From contig NZ_CP030047.1 in assembly GCF_015291625.1 (NCBI RefSeq), positions 3,968,001 to 4,032,000 on the forward strand: 64,000 nt of DNA. Direction: 5' to 3'. Shown here piece after piece: positions 8,625 to 16,906 of this stretch. Under the pieces are notes generated by a model that was not told where the DNA came from, did not search any database, and saw only the letters and a list, made by a program, of their open reading frames with translations. The stretch comes from Bradyrhizobium sp. CCBAU 53421 (GTDB taxonomy: Bacteria > Pseudomonadota > Alphaproteobacteria > Rhizobiales > Xanthobacteraceae). Position numbers and translations under genes: made by a program. Position 1 is the first letter of the stretch. Each line of letters begins with the position of its first letter.

Positions 8625-8653
8625 TTGACAATGACTGACCAGTCAGTCATAAT
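8625..8653 (+). promoter_or_regulatory. Sigma-70-type promoter with TetR operator in the spacer
   Basis: The -35 TTGACA (8625-8630) and -10 CATAAT (8648-8653) are 17 bp apart. The whole spacer lies inside an inverted repeat, ATGACTGAC-CA-GTCAGTCAT (8631-8650), with perfect 9-bp arms. This fits a TetR-family operator at which the regulator of the gene just downstream would block polymerase. Transcription would start near 8660, at the second in-frame ATG, so the mRNA may be leaderless. Confidence 0.82.
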
Positions 8654-9385
8654 ATGACCATGACAAAACGCCCGCAAAAGACGACCCGCACCCAGCCCGC
8701 CAAACGCCGGACCACGATCCGGGCTGCGGCGGCGAAGGTCCCGAAGGTGGCCTCGGCACCACTGACGGAGGCGAAACCGCCCGCGAACCGCGCGGAGAAA
8801 TCGGCGGAGCGGCGCGCGGCGATCATCAATGCGGCGATGGACGAGTTCATCGCGCGCGGCTTTGCCGCGACGCGGCTCGACGACGTCGCCAAACGGGCGG
8901 GCGTCGCCAAGGGCACGCTCTATCTCTATTTCAAGGACAAGGAATCGATGTTCGAGGAGCTGATCCGCACGGCACTGGTGCCGCTGATCAGCCGCATGAC
9001 CGCGCTGCCGACCATCACCGGTCCGGTGCGCGATGCGGTAGAGGGCTTTGCCGAGACCTTCATGCGCGAGGTGGTGGCGACCCGGCGCGGCGACATCATC
9101 CGTTTGATCGTCTCCGAAGGGCCGCGCTTTCCGGCGATCGCCGATTTCTATTTTCGCGAGGTGGTGTCGAAGGGCCTGACCGGCATGAGAGCGCTGGTCC
9201 AGCTCGCGATCACGCGCGGCGAGATCAAGCAGCGGGAGCTCGGGGATTTCCCGCAGCTGGTCGTCGCGCCCGCGATCGTCGCGGTGATCTGGCAGAGCCT
9301 GTTTGCCCGGCACGCGCCGCTCGACGGGCTCGCGATGTTCAGGGTTCATCTCGATCTGATTTTCGGCGAACGGAGGAAGACATGA
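8654..9385 (+). CDS. TetR/AcrR family transcriptional regulator of an efflux operon
   Basis: A 243-aa TetR repressor. Residues 1-48 are an unusual Lys/Arg/Ala/Pro-rich extension. The helix-turn-helix follows, ending in the family signature VAKRAGVAKGTLYLYFKDKESM. The C-terminal part is the ligand-binding and dimer domain. The palindromic operator sits in its own promoter, so autorepression is likely. The start may be 8654 or the in-frame ATG at 8660; no ribosome-binding site precedes either. Its stop overlaps the start of the HlyD-like gene (ATGA), so it heads a four-gene operon with a membrane-fusion protein, an ABC ATPase and a permease. Confidence 0.9.
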   Translation: MTMTKRPQKTTRTQPAKRRTTIRAAAAKVPKVASAPLTEAKPPANRAEKSAERRAAIINAAMDEFIARGFAATRLDDVAKRAGVAKGTLYLYFKDKESMFEELIRTALVPLISRMTALPTITGPVRDAVEGFAETFMREVVATRRGDIIRLIVSEGPRFPAIADFYFREVVSKGLTGMRALVQLAITRGEIKQRELGDFPQLVVAPAIVAVIWQSLFARHAPLDGLAMFRVHLDLIFGERRKT

Positions 9386-10167
9386 CCGCGTCGCGCATGA
9401 TGAAGCTGGTGACAGCCGTCGCGCTGGCCGCGGCGCTCGCCGGCTGCAAGGAGAAGCGCGATCCCGGCTTCCAGGGCTGGGTCGAAGCCGACATGATCTT
9501 CGTCAGCCCGGATGAATCCGGCCGCGTCATCAAGCTCAACGTGCGTGAGGGCGACGAGGTCAAGCCCGGCGATCAGCTCTATTCGGTCGACGACGATCTG
9601 CAGCGCGCCGATCTCAACCAGAACAACGCGACGCTCGCCAACGCGCAGCAGAGCTATGACCGCGCCGCCTCGCTGCGCGGCACCGGCGCCGGCACCCAGG
9701 CCAATCTGGATTCCGCCGTCTCGGCGCTGCGCGTCGCGGAGGCGCGCGTCAACACCTCGCAGACCCGGCTCGACCGCCGCAAGGGCTTCGCGCCGATCGC
9801 CGGCTCGATCCAGCAGATCTATTTCCGCGAGGGCGAGATGGTGCAGGCGCAGCGACCGGTGCTGTCGATCATGCCGCCCGGCAACATGAAGCTGCGCTTC
9901 TTCGTGCCGGAGACCGAGCTGCCGAAGCTCGCGCTTGGCGACGAGGTGCGGGTGTCCTGCGACAATTGTGCCGCCGACCTCACCGCCAAAATCTATTTCA
10001 TCGCCACCACCGCGGAGTACACGCCGCCCGTCATCTACAGTCTCGATGAGCGCAACAAGCTGGTCTATCTGATCCAGGCGCGGCCGAGCCGGCCCGATGT
10101 GCTGCGCGTCGGCCAGCCGATCAGCATCTACCTCAATCCCAAGACGCCGATGGCGGAGCGCAGATGA
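9382..10167 (+). CDS. HlyD-family periplasmic adaptor (membrane fusion) lipoprotein
   Basis: A 261-aa HlyD/YhiI-type adaptor. It begins with a lipoprotein signal peptide, lipobox LAGC with Cys22, so it is probably inner-membrane anchored. A biotinyl-lipoyl-like segment (GRVIKLNVREGDEVKPGDQLYSVD) and a coiled-coil hairpin (about residues 70-135) follow. It would link the ABC transporter encoded by the next two genes to an outer-membrane channel. It overlaps both neighbours by 4 bp. The TolC-like partner is not in the window. The export substrate is unknown; the family often handles drugs or lipids. Confidence 0.87.
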   Translation: MTASRMMKLVTAVALAAALAGCKEKRDPGFQGWVEADMIFVSPDESGRVIKLNVREGDEVKPGDQLYSVDDDLQRADLNQNNATLANAQQSYDRAASLRGTGAGTQANLDSAVSALRVAEARVNTSQTRLDRRKGFAPIAGSIQQIYFREGEMVQAQRPVLSIMPPGNMKLRFFVPETELPKLALGDEVRVSCDNCAADLTAKIYFIATTAEYTPPVIYSLDERNKLVYLIQARPSRPDVLRVGQPISIYLNPKTPMAERR

Positions 10168-11123
10168 ACGGCGGCCCCACCAGCACGCAGCCTAATGCAT
10201 CTTCGATCGCGATCGATGTGAAGGGCCTGACCAAATCGTTCAATGGGCGCGAGGTGGTCCACGACCTGTCGATGCAGGTCAAGCGCGGCTCGATCTACGG
10301 CTTCCTCGGCCCCAACGGCAGCGGCAAGACCACGACCATCCGCATTCTCTGCGGCCTGCTGACGCCGGACAGCGGCGAGGGCACCTGTCTCGGCTACGAC
10401 ATCCGGCGCGATGCCGACAAGATCAAGCGCAAGGTCGGCTACATGACGCAGCGCTTCAGCCTCTACCAGGACCTGTCGGTGCGCGAGAATCTGGAGTTCG
10501 TGGCGCGGCTCTATGGCATGCCTGATGCGCGCGGCGCCGCGGCCGAGATGATCGCGCGGATCGGGCTGAAGGGCCGCGAGGAGCAGCTCGCCGCCAATCT
10601 CTCCGGCGGCTGGAAGCAGCGGCTGGCGCTCGGCGCCTGCACGCTGCCCAATCCGCAATTGCTGCTGCTGGACGAGCCGACCGCCGGCGTCGATCCCAAG
10701 GCGCGGCGCGATTTCTGGAACGAGATCCACGCGCTTGCGGCCGAAGGGCTCACCGTGCTGGTCTCGACCCATTACATGGACGAGGCCGAGCGCTGTCATG
10801 AGATCGCCTATATCGCTTACGGCCACCTGCTGGCCCACGGCACGGTGGACGAGGTGATCGCGGCCTCCGCGCTGTCGACCTTCACGGTGACGGGCGAGGA
10901 CTTCAACGGCCTGATGGCCGAGCTCACCGGTAAGCCCGGCATCGATATGGCGGCGCCGTTCGGCACCAGCCTGCATGTCTCCGGCCGCGACAAGGCGGCG
11001 CTGGAGGCGGCCATCGCGCCTTACCGCGACAATCCGAAGTGGCACTGGCAGCCGAGCGAACCGTCGCTCGAAGACGTCTTCATCGACCTGATGGGGCGCT
11101 CCAAGGACAACTTCCAGGGATAG
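10164..11123 (+). CDS. ABC-2 type transporter ATP-binding protein
   Basis: A 319-aa ABC ATPase of the YhiH/CcmA type. Walker A GPNGSGKTT is near residue 52, the signature is the variant LSGGWKQRL near 147, and Walker B LLLLDEPTAGVD is near 170, followed by the H-loop STHYMD. The last 90 residues form a C-terminal accessory domain, as is usual in drug-exporter ATPases. It overlaps the adaptor gene by 4 bp and lies 6 bp from the permease gene. It powers export by the HlyD/permease complex at the inner membrane. Confidence 0.92.
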   Translation: MNGGPTSTQPNASSIAIDVKGLTKSFNGREVVHDLSMQVKRGSIYGFLGPNGSGKTTTIRILCGLLTPDSGEGTCLGYDIRRDADKIKRKVGYMTQRFSLYQDLSVRENLEFVARLYGMPDARGAAAEMIARIGLKGREEQLAANLSGGWKQRLALGACTLPNPQLLLLDEPTAGVDPKARRDFWNEIHALAAEGLTVLVSTHYMDEAERCHEIAYIAYGHLLAHGTVDEVIAASALSTFTVTGEDFNGLMAELTGKPGIDMAAPFGTSLHVSGRDKAALEAAIAPYRDNPKWHWQPSEPSLEDVFIDLMGRSKDNFQG

Positions 11124-11129
11124 TTTCCA

Positions 11130-12293
11130 ATGAGTGCGACGGATGCGATCCAGAAAGGTGAAGAGAGGGAGCCGGCATTCGGCTTCTGGCGGCGCAGCTA
11201 TGCGATGCTGGTCAAGGAATTCATCCAGCTTCGCCGCGACCGCGTCTCGTTCGCCATGATCATCATGCTGCCGGTGATGCAGCTCACGCTGTTCGGCTAT
11301 GCCATCAACACCACGCCGCGCAACCTGCCGACCGCGGTGCTGACCCAGGAGGACAGCGATCTCGGCCGTTCGATCCTGAAGGCGATGGAGAACACCGCCT
11401 ATTTCCATTTCGTCCGCGAGGTCCACACCGTCGAGGAATTCGACGAGCTGCTGCAATCCGGCAAGGTGCTGTTCGGCGTCGAGATCCCGCGCGGCTTCGA
11501 GCGCGCGGTGCGGCGCGGCGACCGGCCGGCGCTGCTGGTCGCGGCCGATGCCACCGATCCGGTGGCCTCGGGCACCGCGCTCGGCACGCTCGGGCCGCTG
11601 GTGCAGACTGCGCTGGCGCATGACCTGCACATCGGCGATCCCCCGGACATGCCGTTCGAGATCCGCGCCCATGCCCGCTACAACCCGGCCGCGGACTCGC
11701 GCCTCAACATCGTGCCCGGCCTGGTGGGGACCATCCTGACCATGACCATGCTGATCTTCACCGCGCTGTCGGTGACGCGCGAGATCGAGCGCGGCACCAT
11801 GGAGAGCCTGCTCTCGATGCCGATCAAGCCGGTCGAGGTGATGTTTGGCAAGATCATCCCCTATGTGCTGGTCGGCTTCATCCAGGCCACGCTGATCATC
11901 GCGATCGGCATCGTGTTGTTCGGCGTACCGGTGCTCGGCAGCCTGACGCTCTTGGCGCTGCTCACCACGCTGTTCATCACCACCAATTTGTCGATCGGCT
12001 ACACGTTCTCGACCATCGTGCAGAACCAGCTGCAGGCGATGCAGCTCTCGATGATGTTCTTCCTGCCGAGCATCCTTTTGTCCGGCTTCATGTTTCCGTT
12101 CGCGGGCATGCCGGTCTGGGCGCAATATATCGGCGAGGGGCTGCCGCTGACCCATTTCGTCCGCATCGTCCGCGCCATCATGCTGAAGGGGGCCGCGATG
12201 CCGAACCTGCAATACGACACCATCGCGCTGGTCGCCCTGATGCTGTTCGCCATGACGATCGCCGTGACGCGCTTCCGCCGCACGCTCGATTGA
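11130..12293 (+). CDS. ABC-2 type transporter permease
   Basis: A 387-aa ABC-2 membrane permease of the YhhJ type. One N-terminal transmembrane helix (about residues 42-60) precedes a large extracytoplasmic domain. Five helices follow in the C-terminal half, with the conserved cytoplasmic segment TREIERGTMESLLSMPIKPVEVMFGK between them. It is the last gene of the TetR-HlyD-ABC operon and forms the membrane channel. The next gene, a cyclase, is separated by a palindromic repeat and is probably not part of the operon. Confidence 0.91.
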   Translation: MSATDAIQKGEEREPAFGFWRRSYAMLVKEFIQLRRDRVSFAMIIMLPVMQLTLFGYAINTTPRNLPTAVLTQEDSDLGRSILKAMENTAYFHFVREVHTVEEFDELLQSGKVLFGVEIPRGFERAVRRGDRPALLVAADATDPVASGTALGTLGPLVQTALAHDLHIGDPPDMPFEIRAHARYNPAADSRLNIVPGLVGTILTMTMLIFTALSVTREIERGTMESLLSMPIKPVEVMFGKIIPYVLVGFIQATLIIAIGIVLFGVPVLGSLTLLALLTTLFITTNLSIGYTFSTIVQNQLQAMQLSMMFFLPSILLSGFMFPFAGMPVWAQYIGEGLPLTHFVRIVRAIMLKGAAMPNLQYDTIALVALMLFAMTIAVTRFRRTLD

Positions 12294-12319
12294 GGCTATG
12301 ATGGATCCCATCAGTGATG

Positions 12320-12399
12320 GTCATTCCGGGGCGGTGCGCAGCACCGAACCCGGAATCTCGAGATTCCGGGTCTGGTCCTTCGGACCATCCCGGAATGAC
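12320..12399. repeat. Intergenic palindromic repeat between the permease and cyclase genes
   Basis: Outer arms GTCATTCCGGG (12320-12330) and CCCGGAATGAC (12389-12399) with inner hairpins GGTGCGCAGCACC and GGTCCTTCGGACC. It is open in the cyclase reading frame, so an automatic start call could wrongly run through it. Confidence 0.8.
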
Positions 12400-12411
12400 G
12401 TGGTGGAGGGC

Positions 12412-13728
12412 ATGGCCGAGGTCTTGGGGACGAGAAGCGAGGCGGCGCAAGGCACGACCGTCTCCGCAGATTTCCACCACGCCCTGATGCGCGAGGTGAT
12501 GACCACCGAGCTGCTGCGCATCAAGGTTCTGATCGGCACCGCCATCGTGCTGGGGGCGATCAGCCTGCTGGTGTATCTGTTCGCACCCGAGGCGGTCAGC
12601 CGGGTCTGGCACGGCAACCTCAGCCCGGTCTACATTTTCTACGTCACCGGTCCGCTGATCCTGTTCGAGATCTGGGTCCACGGGGCGATCAGCTGGTACA
12701 TGCGCAAGGGCCGCGACCTGCCGGTGATCCGGCGCTATATCGGCGTGCTGGTCGAGACGTCGCTGCCCACCATCGTGCTCGCGCTGCATATCGACAGCAT
12801 GGGCCGCCAGGAAGCGCTCGGCTTCGTGGCCCCGCTGATCTATTTCGTCTTCATCATTCTTTCGACGCTGCGGCTCGATTTCTGGCTCTCGACCTTCACC
12901 GGCATCGTCGCCGCGACCGAGCTGTTCTACATGGCGGTGTTCTTCCACGCGCCTGATGGCGTCGCGCCCGATCAGGGCATCTATTATCACGCCGCGCGCA
13001 GCACGATCATCCTGATCTGCGGCGTGCTGGCCGGCGCGGTCGGCCTGCAGTTGCGGCGGCAGTTCGCCGCCAGCATCGCCGCCGCCACCGCGCGCGACCG
13101 CATCACTAATCTGTTCGGCCAGCATGTTTCGCCGCAGGTGGTCGAACGCCTGATGACGGAGGGCGCCTCGACCGGCAGCGACATCCGCCGCGTCGCCGTG
13201 ATGTTCGTCGATTTCCGCAGCTTCACGGCGGGCGCGCGCTCGCGTTCGCCGCAGGAGGTGGTGGACAGACTCGACGGCGCCTTCGCGGTGCTGGTCGAGA
13301 TCCTCGATCGCCACGGCGGCATCGTGAACAAGTTTCTGGGCGACGGCTTTCTCGCGCTGTTCGGCGCGCCATTCGAGACGGGCGACGCCGCGCATCAGGC
13401 GGTCGCAGCCGCGCGCGAGATGCTGGCCGCCAACGAGCGCACCAACGCAGCGTCGAGCTGGCCGCTGCGGATCGGCATCGGCATCCATATCGGCGAGGTC
13501 GTCGCCGGCAATATCGGCTCGCCCCGGCGCAAGGAATACACCGTGATCGGCGACACCGTGAACTTCGCCGCCCGGCTCGAGGCGCTCAACAAGGAGCTCG
13601 GCTCGCAATTTTTGATCTCGTCTGCCGTGCGCGATGCGCTCGGCGACGAATGCAGCGACGCCGTCTCGCGCGGCGAGATCCCGGTGCGGGGTTACGAACA
13701 CCCGGTGCCGGTCTGGCAATTGGGGTAG
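12412..13728 (+). CDS. Membrane-bound class III adenylate cyclase
   Basis: About 438 aa. Several N-terminal transmembrane helices (LLIKVLIGTAIVLGAISLLVYLF-like, residues about 30-210) are followed by a class III cyclase domain. The metal-binding aspartates are visible in FVDFRSF and FLGDGFLALFG, the adenine-selecting Lys in VNKFLGDG and Asp in VIGDTVNF, and the Asn/Arg pair in VNFAARLE. All catalytic residues for ATP-to-cAMP conversion are therefore present. The start is placed at ATG 12412 behind GGAGGG. An upstream in-frame ATG at 12298 would encode the palindromic repeat and is less likely. The N-terminal domain may sense a membrane or periplasmic signal. Confidence 0.85.
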   Translation: MAEVLGTRSEAAQGTTVSADFHHALMREVMTTELLRIKVLIGTAIVLGAISLLVYLFAPEAVSRVWHGNLSPVYIFYVTGPLILFEIWVHGAISWYMRKGRDLPVIRRYIGVLVETSLPTIVLALHIDSMGRQEALGFVAPLIYFVFIILSTLRLDFWLSTFTGIVAATELFYMAVFFHAPDGVAPDQGIYYHAARSTIILICGVLAGAVGLQLRRQFAASIAAATARDRITNLFGQHVSPQVVERLMTEGASTGSDIRRVAVMFVDFRSFTAGARSRSPQEVVDRLDGAFAVLVEILDRHGGIVNKFLGDGFLALFGAPFETGDAAHQAVAAAREMLAANERTNAASSWPLRIGIGIHIGEVVAGNIGSPRRKEYTVIGDTVNFAARLEALNKELGSQFLISSAVRDALGDECSDAVSRGEIPVRGYEHPVPVWQLG

Positions 13729-13764
13729 GGCATAGCAACCCGGCTTGAGGTATCAAGGTAGCGA

Positions 13765-13802
13765 TTGACGCGGCGTCATATACTCATATAGATGACTATA
13801 TG
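13765..13802 (+). promoter_or_regulatory. Promoter and GntR operator overlapping the start codon
   Basis: The -35 TTGACG (13765-13770) and -10 TATAGA (13787-13792) are 16 bp apart. A perfect 7-bp inverted repeat, CATATAG (13785-13791) and CTATATG (13796-13802) with a 4-bp centre, covers the -10 and the ATG of the GntR gene. Transcription would begin at about the A of the start codon. This is what autorepression of a leaderless regulator message would look like. Confidence 0.75.
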
Positions 13803-14528
13803 AATTCAGCCCTCGACGACCGCCTGCCGCGCTACCAGCGTCTCCGCGACGACCTTGCGGCGCGCATCAATCGCAACGAATGGCGCCCGGGGGACCTGAT
13901 CCCCTCCGAGGCCGAGCTCGGCGCGTATTACGGCGTCGCGATCGGCACCGTGCGCAAGGCGATCGATCAGCTGGTCAGCGACGGCGTGCTGGAGCGCCAG
14001 CAGGGCCGCGGCACCTTCGTGCGCCGCGCGCGGTTCAATTCCTCGCTGTTCCGCTTCTTCCGCTTCCAGTCCGAAAGCGGCGAGCGCCGCGTGCCGCAAA
14101 GCCGCATCCTGCGCCGCAAGGCGATGCCCGCGACCACGGCTGTCGCGTCGGCGCTGCGCATTGGCGTCGGCGAGCCCGTCATCAGCCTGTCGCGCCTGCG
14201 GCTGATCGACGACGCGCCGCTGCTCGCCGAGGAGATCTGGCTGCAGCGATCGCGCTTCGAGGCGCTGCTCGCGCTCGACACAGCCGAGTTCGGTGACTTG
14301 CTGTATCCGCTCTATGAGGATCGTTGCGGCCAGGTCGTGGTCTCCGCCGATGAAATCCTCACCGTCGAGATCGCGACCGAGATGCAATCGCACCTGCTGC
14401 GATTGGAGGCGAGCGCGCCGCTGATCGTGATCGAGCGCCTGGCCTTTGACCTGGAGCGGCGGCCGATCGAATGGCGCCGCTCGCGCGGGCCGGCGGATCG
14501 CTTCCGCTACCACGCCGAGATCAGGTAG
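13800..14528 (+). CDS. GntR family regulator (HutC/UTRA type)
   Basis: A 242-aa GntR repressor. The N-terminal winged helix shows PSEAELGAYYGVAIGTVRKAIDQLVSDGVLERQQGRGTFV-type sequence (residues about 38-78). The C-terminal UTRA effector domain is about residues 95-240. Its ATG lies within a palindrome and 7-8 bases after a -10 box, with no ribosome-binding site, so leaderless translation and autoregulation are likely. Two downstream genes, an MFS carrier and an amidohydrolase, probably form the regulated pathway, with the transporter substrate or its breakdown product as effector. Confidence 0.9.
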   Translation: MNSALDDRLPRYQRLRDDLAARINRNEWRPGDLIPSEAELGAYYGVAIGTVRKAIDQLVSDGVLERQQGRGTFVRRARFNSSLFRFFRFQSESGERRVPQSRILRRKAMPATTAVASALRIGVGEPVISLSRLRLIDDAPLLAEEIWLQRSRFEALLALDTAEFGDLLYPLYEDRCGQVVVSADEILTVEIATEMQSHLLRLEASAPLIVIERLAFDLERRPIEWRRSRGPADRFRYHAEIR

Positions 14529-14570
14529 CGCGGCGAACAAATAAAACAACACAAGATATTTCAGGGAGGA

Positions 14571-15818
14571 ATGATGGCAAACTGGTACAGCGAATGCTCG
14601 CCGCTCGAGCGGCGCACCTTCTGGGCAAGTTTTGGCGGCTGGGGGCTCGACGCGCTCGACGTGCAGATGTTCAGCCTCGCGATCCCGGCGCTGATCACGG
14701 CGTTCGGGATCAGCAAGGCCGATGCCGGGCTGCTCGGCTCGGTTACGCTGTTCTTCGGCGCGTTCGGCGGCTGGCTCGGCGGCGCGCTCGGTGATCGCTT
14801 CGGGCGGGTGAAAGCGCTGCAGATCACGGTGGCGACCTTTGCGCTCGCGACCTTCGCCTGCGCCTTCGCGACAAGCTATCCCCAGCTTCTGGTCCTGAAG
14901 GCGATCCAGGGTGTCGGCTTCGGCGCCGAATGGGCCTGCGGCGCGGTGCTGATGGCCGAGATCATCCGCGCCGAGCATCGCGGCAAGGCGCTCGGCGCCG
15001 TGCAGAGCGCCTGGGCGGTCGGCTGGGGCGCGGCGGTGCTGCTCTCGGCCCTGGTCTTCACCTATGCGCCGGCCGACATCGCCTGGCGCGTCCTGTTCGC
15101 GGTCGGCCTGATCCCGGCGCTGCTGATCCTCTACATCCGCCGCGGATTGAAAGAGCCGCTGCGCGCCGCACCGCGCGCGGCCGAGCCGCCGTTCTTCGCG
15201 ACGCTTGCCGGAATCTTTCACCGCGACGTGCTGCGCTCGACCCTGATCGGCGGGCTGTTCGGCATCGGCGCCCATGGCGGCTATGCGGCGCTGACGACAT
15301 TCCTGCCCACTTACTTGCGCGAGGTGCGGCATCTCTCGGTGCTCGGCTCCAGCGCCTATCTCGCCGTGATCATCGTCGCCTTCTTCTGCGGCTGCGTGGT
15401 CTCCGGGATCATCAGCGACCGGATCGGGCGCCGTGCCAACGTGACGTTGTTCGCCGCCGCCTGCGTCGTGACGGTGCTGGTCTATATCTTCGCGCCGCTC
15501 AGCAATTCGCAGATGCTGGTACTCGGCTTCCCGCTCGGCTTCTTCTCGGCGGGCATTCCCGCCAGCATGGCCGCGCTGTTCAGCGAGCTCTATCCGGCCG
15601 GCGTGCGCGGCACCGGTGTCGGCTTCTGCTACAATTTCGGCCGCATCGTCTCGGCGGCGTTTCCCTTCCTGGTCGGCTACCTCAGCGATCACATCGGCCT
15701 TGGTGCCGCGATCGGGATCGACGCGGCGTTCGCCTATTCGCTGGTGCTGGTCGCGGTGCTGATGCTGCCGGAAACCCGCGGCAAGGTTTTCGAGCAGGCC
15801 GCCGCCACGCGCGCGTGA
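14571..15818 (+). CDS. MFS transporter, aromatic-acid:H+ symporter-like
   Basis: A 415-aa major facilitator with 12 predicted transmembrane helices. The MFS motif A (GGALGDRFGRVKAL) is in the loop between helices 2 and 3, and a related GIISDRIGRRAN between helices 8 and 9. The overall pattern, including the opening GGWGLDALDVQMFSLAIPAL, resembles aromatic-acid or sialic-acid symporters. An AGGGAGGA ribosome-binding site precedes the ATG; a second ATG directly follows. It sits between a GntR regulator and an amidohydrolase, so it probably imports a small organic acid that the next enzyme hydrolyses. Confidence 0.87.
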   Translation: MMANWYSECSPLERRTFWASFGGWGLDALDVQMFSLAIPALITAFGISKADAGLLGSVTLFFGAFGGWLGGALGDRFGRVKALQITVATFALATFACAFATSYPQLLVLKAIQGVGFGAEWACGAVLMAEIIRAEHRGKALGAVQSAWAVGWGAAVLLSALVFTYAPADIAWRVLFAVGLIPALLILYIRRGLKEPLRAAPRAAEPPFFATLAGIFHRDVLRSTLIGGLFGIGAHGGYAALTTFLPTYLREVRHLSVLGSSAYLAVIIVAFFCGCVVSGIISDRIGRRANVTLFAAACVVTVLVYIFAPLSNSQMLVLGFPLGFFSAGIPASMAALFSELYPAGVRGTGVGFCYNFGRIVSAAFPFLVGYLSDHIGLGAAIGIDAAFAYSLVLVAVLMLPETRGKVFEQAAATRA

Positions 15819-15827
15819 TGATGAGGA

Positions 15828-16736
15828 ATGATCATGACATCGGACGAACATGGGTTGACGCGGCGCCGGTTTGCCGCGGGGGTGGTTGCCGCGCTGTCGG
15901 CAGGCGGATTGGCGCGCAAGGTGAGGGCTGAGGTGCCGAAGCAACTCGCGATCGATACCCACGCCCACGTCTTCCATCGCGGGCTCAAGCTGGCGCCCGG
16001 CCGGCGCTACGCGCCCGACTACGACGCGCCGCTCGCGCTCTATCTGCAGCAGCTCGACCAGAACGGCATCACTAACGGCGTCCTGGTGCAGCCGAGCTTC
16101 CTCGGCACCGACAATTCCTATCTGGTCGAATGCCTGAAGGCGACGGGCGGCCGCCTGCGCGGCATCGCGGTGGTCGACGTAGGCGTTGGCGCGGACGAGC
16201 TTCGCGCGCTCGATCGCGCAGGGGTGGCGGGCATCCGTCTCAACCTGGTCGGCCAGAAGCTGCCCGATCTGACGTCGGGCGAGTGGACGGCGCTGCTGGC
16301 GCAGATCAGGGCGCTCGACTGGCAGGTCGAGATCCAGCGCAATGCCGGCGATCTCGCGACGCTCGCACCTCAGCTGCTCGACCAGGGCGTGAAGGTCGTG
16401 CTCGATCACTTCGCCTTGCCCGATCCAAAGCTCGGTATCGACGATGGCGGATTCCAGTCGGTGCTCAAGCTCGGCGCGACGCGCAATGTCTGGGTCAAGA
16501 TCTCCGCACCCTATCGCAATGGTGCGGCCGGCGAGGCGTTCGCGAAGCAGGCCTATCCGTTGCTGCGCAACGCGTTCGGCGTCGACCGTCTGCTATGGGG
16601 CAGCGACTGGCCGCACACCCAGTTCGAGGCGACGCAGAGCTACGCGAAGAATCGCAAATTCCTCGACGAGCTCGTCACCGACGCCGATGAGCGCGCGCGC
16701 GTGCTCGCATCGCCGCGCGAGCTGTTTCGCTTCTAG
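15828..16736 (+). CDS. Amidohydrolase family protein (2-pyrone-4,6-dicarboxylate lactonase-like), Tat signal
   Basis: A 302-aa TIM-barrel amidohydrolase. The N-terminus carries a twin-arginine-like signal, LTRRRFAAGVVAAL, unusual for this family. The metal motif DTHAHVFHR is near residue 46, and GSDWPHTQFE near 265 is the C-terminal conserved Asp loop. Closest families are PDC hydrolase and other lactonases acting on aromatic-degradation intermediates. It lies 9 bp after the MFS gene in a GntR-controlled operon. If exported, it would act in the periplasm before or during uptake. The substrate is not known. Confidence 0.83.
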   Translation: MIMTSDEHGLTRRRFAAGVVAALSAGGLARKVRAEVPKQLAIDTHAHVFHRGLKLAPGRRYAPDYDAPLALYLQQLDQNGITNGVLVQPSFLGTDNSYLVECLKATGGRLRGIAVVDVGVGADELRALDRAGVAGIRLNLVGQKLPDLTSGEWTALLAQIRALDWQVEIQRNAGDLATLAPQLLDQGVKVVLDHFALPDPKLGIDDGGFQSVLKLGATRNVWVKISAPYRNGAAGEAFAKQAYPLLRNAFGVDRLLWGSDWPHTQFEATQSYAKNRKFLDELVTDADERARVLASPRELFRF

Positions 16737-16812
16737 GAGCATGATCCGGAAAAGTGCGAAGTGGTTTTCCCTCGCGACAAACGCGGAACGCGTTTGCGCG
16801 GAGATCATGCTC
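16737..16812. repeat. Intergenic inverted repeat (GAGCATGATC...GATCATGCTC)
   Basis: Perfect 10-bp outer arms GAGCATGATC (16737-16746) and GATCATGCTC (16803-16812), with internal AACGCGGAACGCGTT. It begins directly after the amidohydrolase stop codon. The CATGATCCGGAAAAGTG stretch is a repeat type common in Bradyrhizobium-like genomes (from general knowledge). Confidence 0.8.
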
Positions 16813-16906
16813 AACAAGGACGTGATTGTACCGAGTGCTCTGAAGGGCGTCGTTGCTGCTGTGCTACGATGACGCCATCGGAATGACCGGCACAAGGATA
16901 CGCACA

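Noticed and set aside
10128..12311. 727-aa minus-strand open frame
   Set aside because: Antisense to the ABC ATPase and permease genes; no ribosome-binding site and low-complexity composition.
13806..16409. 867-aa open frame on the minus strand
   Set aside because: It runs opposite to three well-supported genes (GntR, MFS, amidohydrolase) and its Arg/Gln/Asp/His-rich composition is typical of antisense frames in high-GC DNA.
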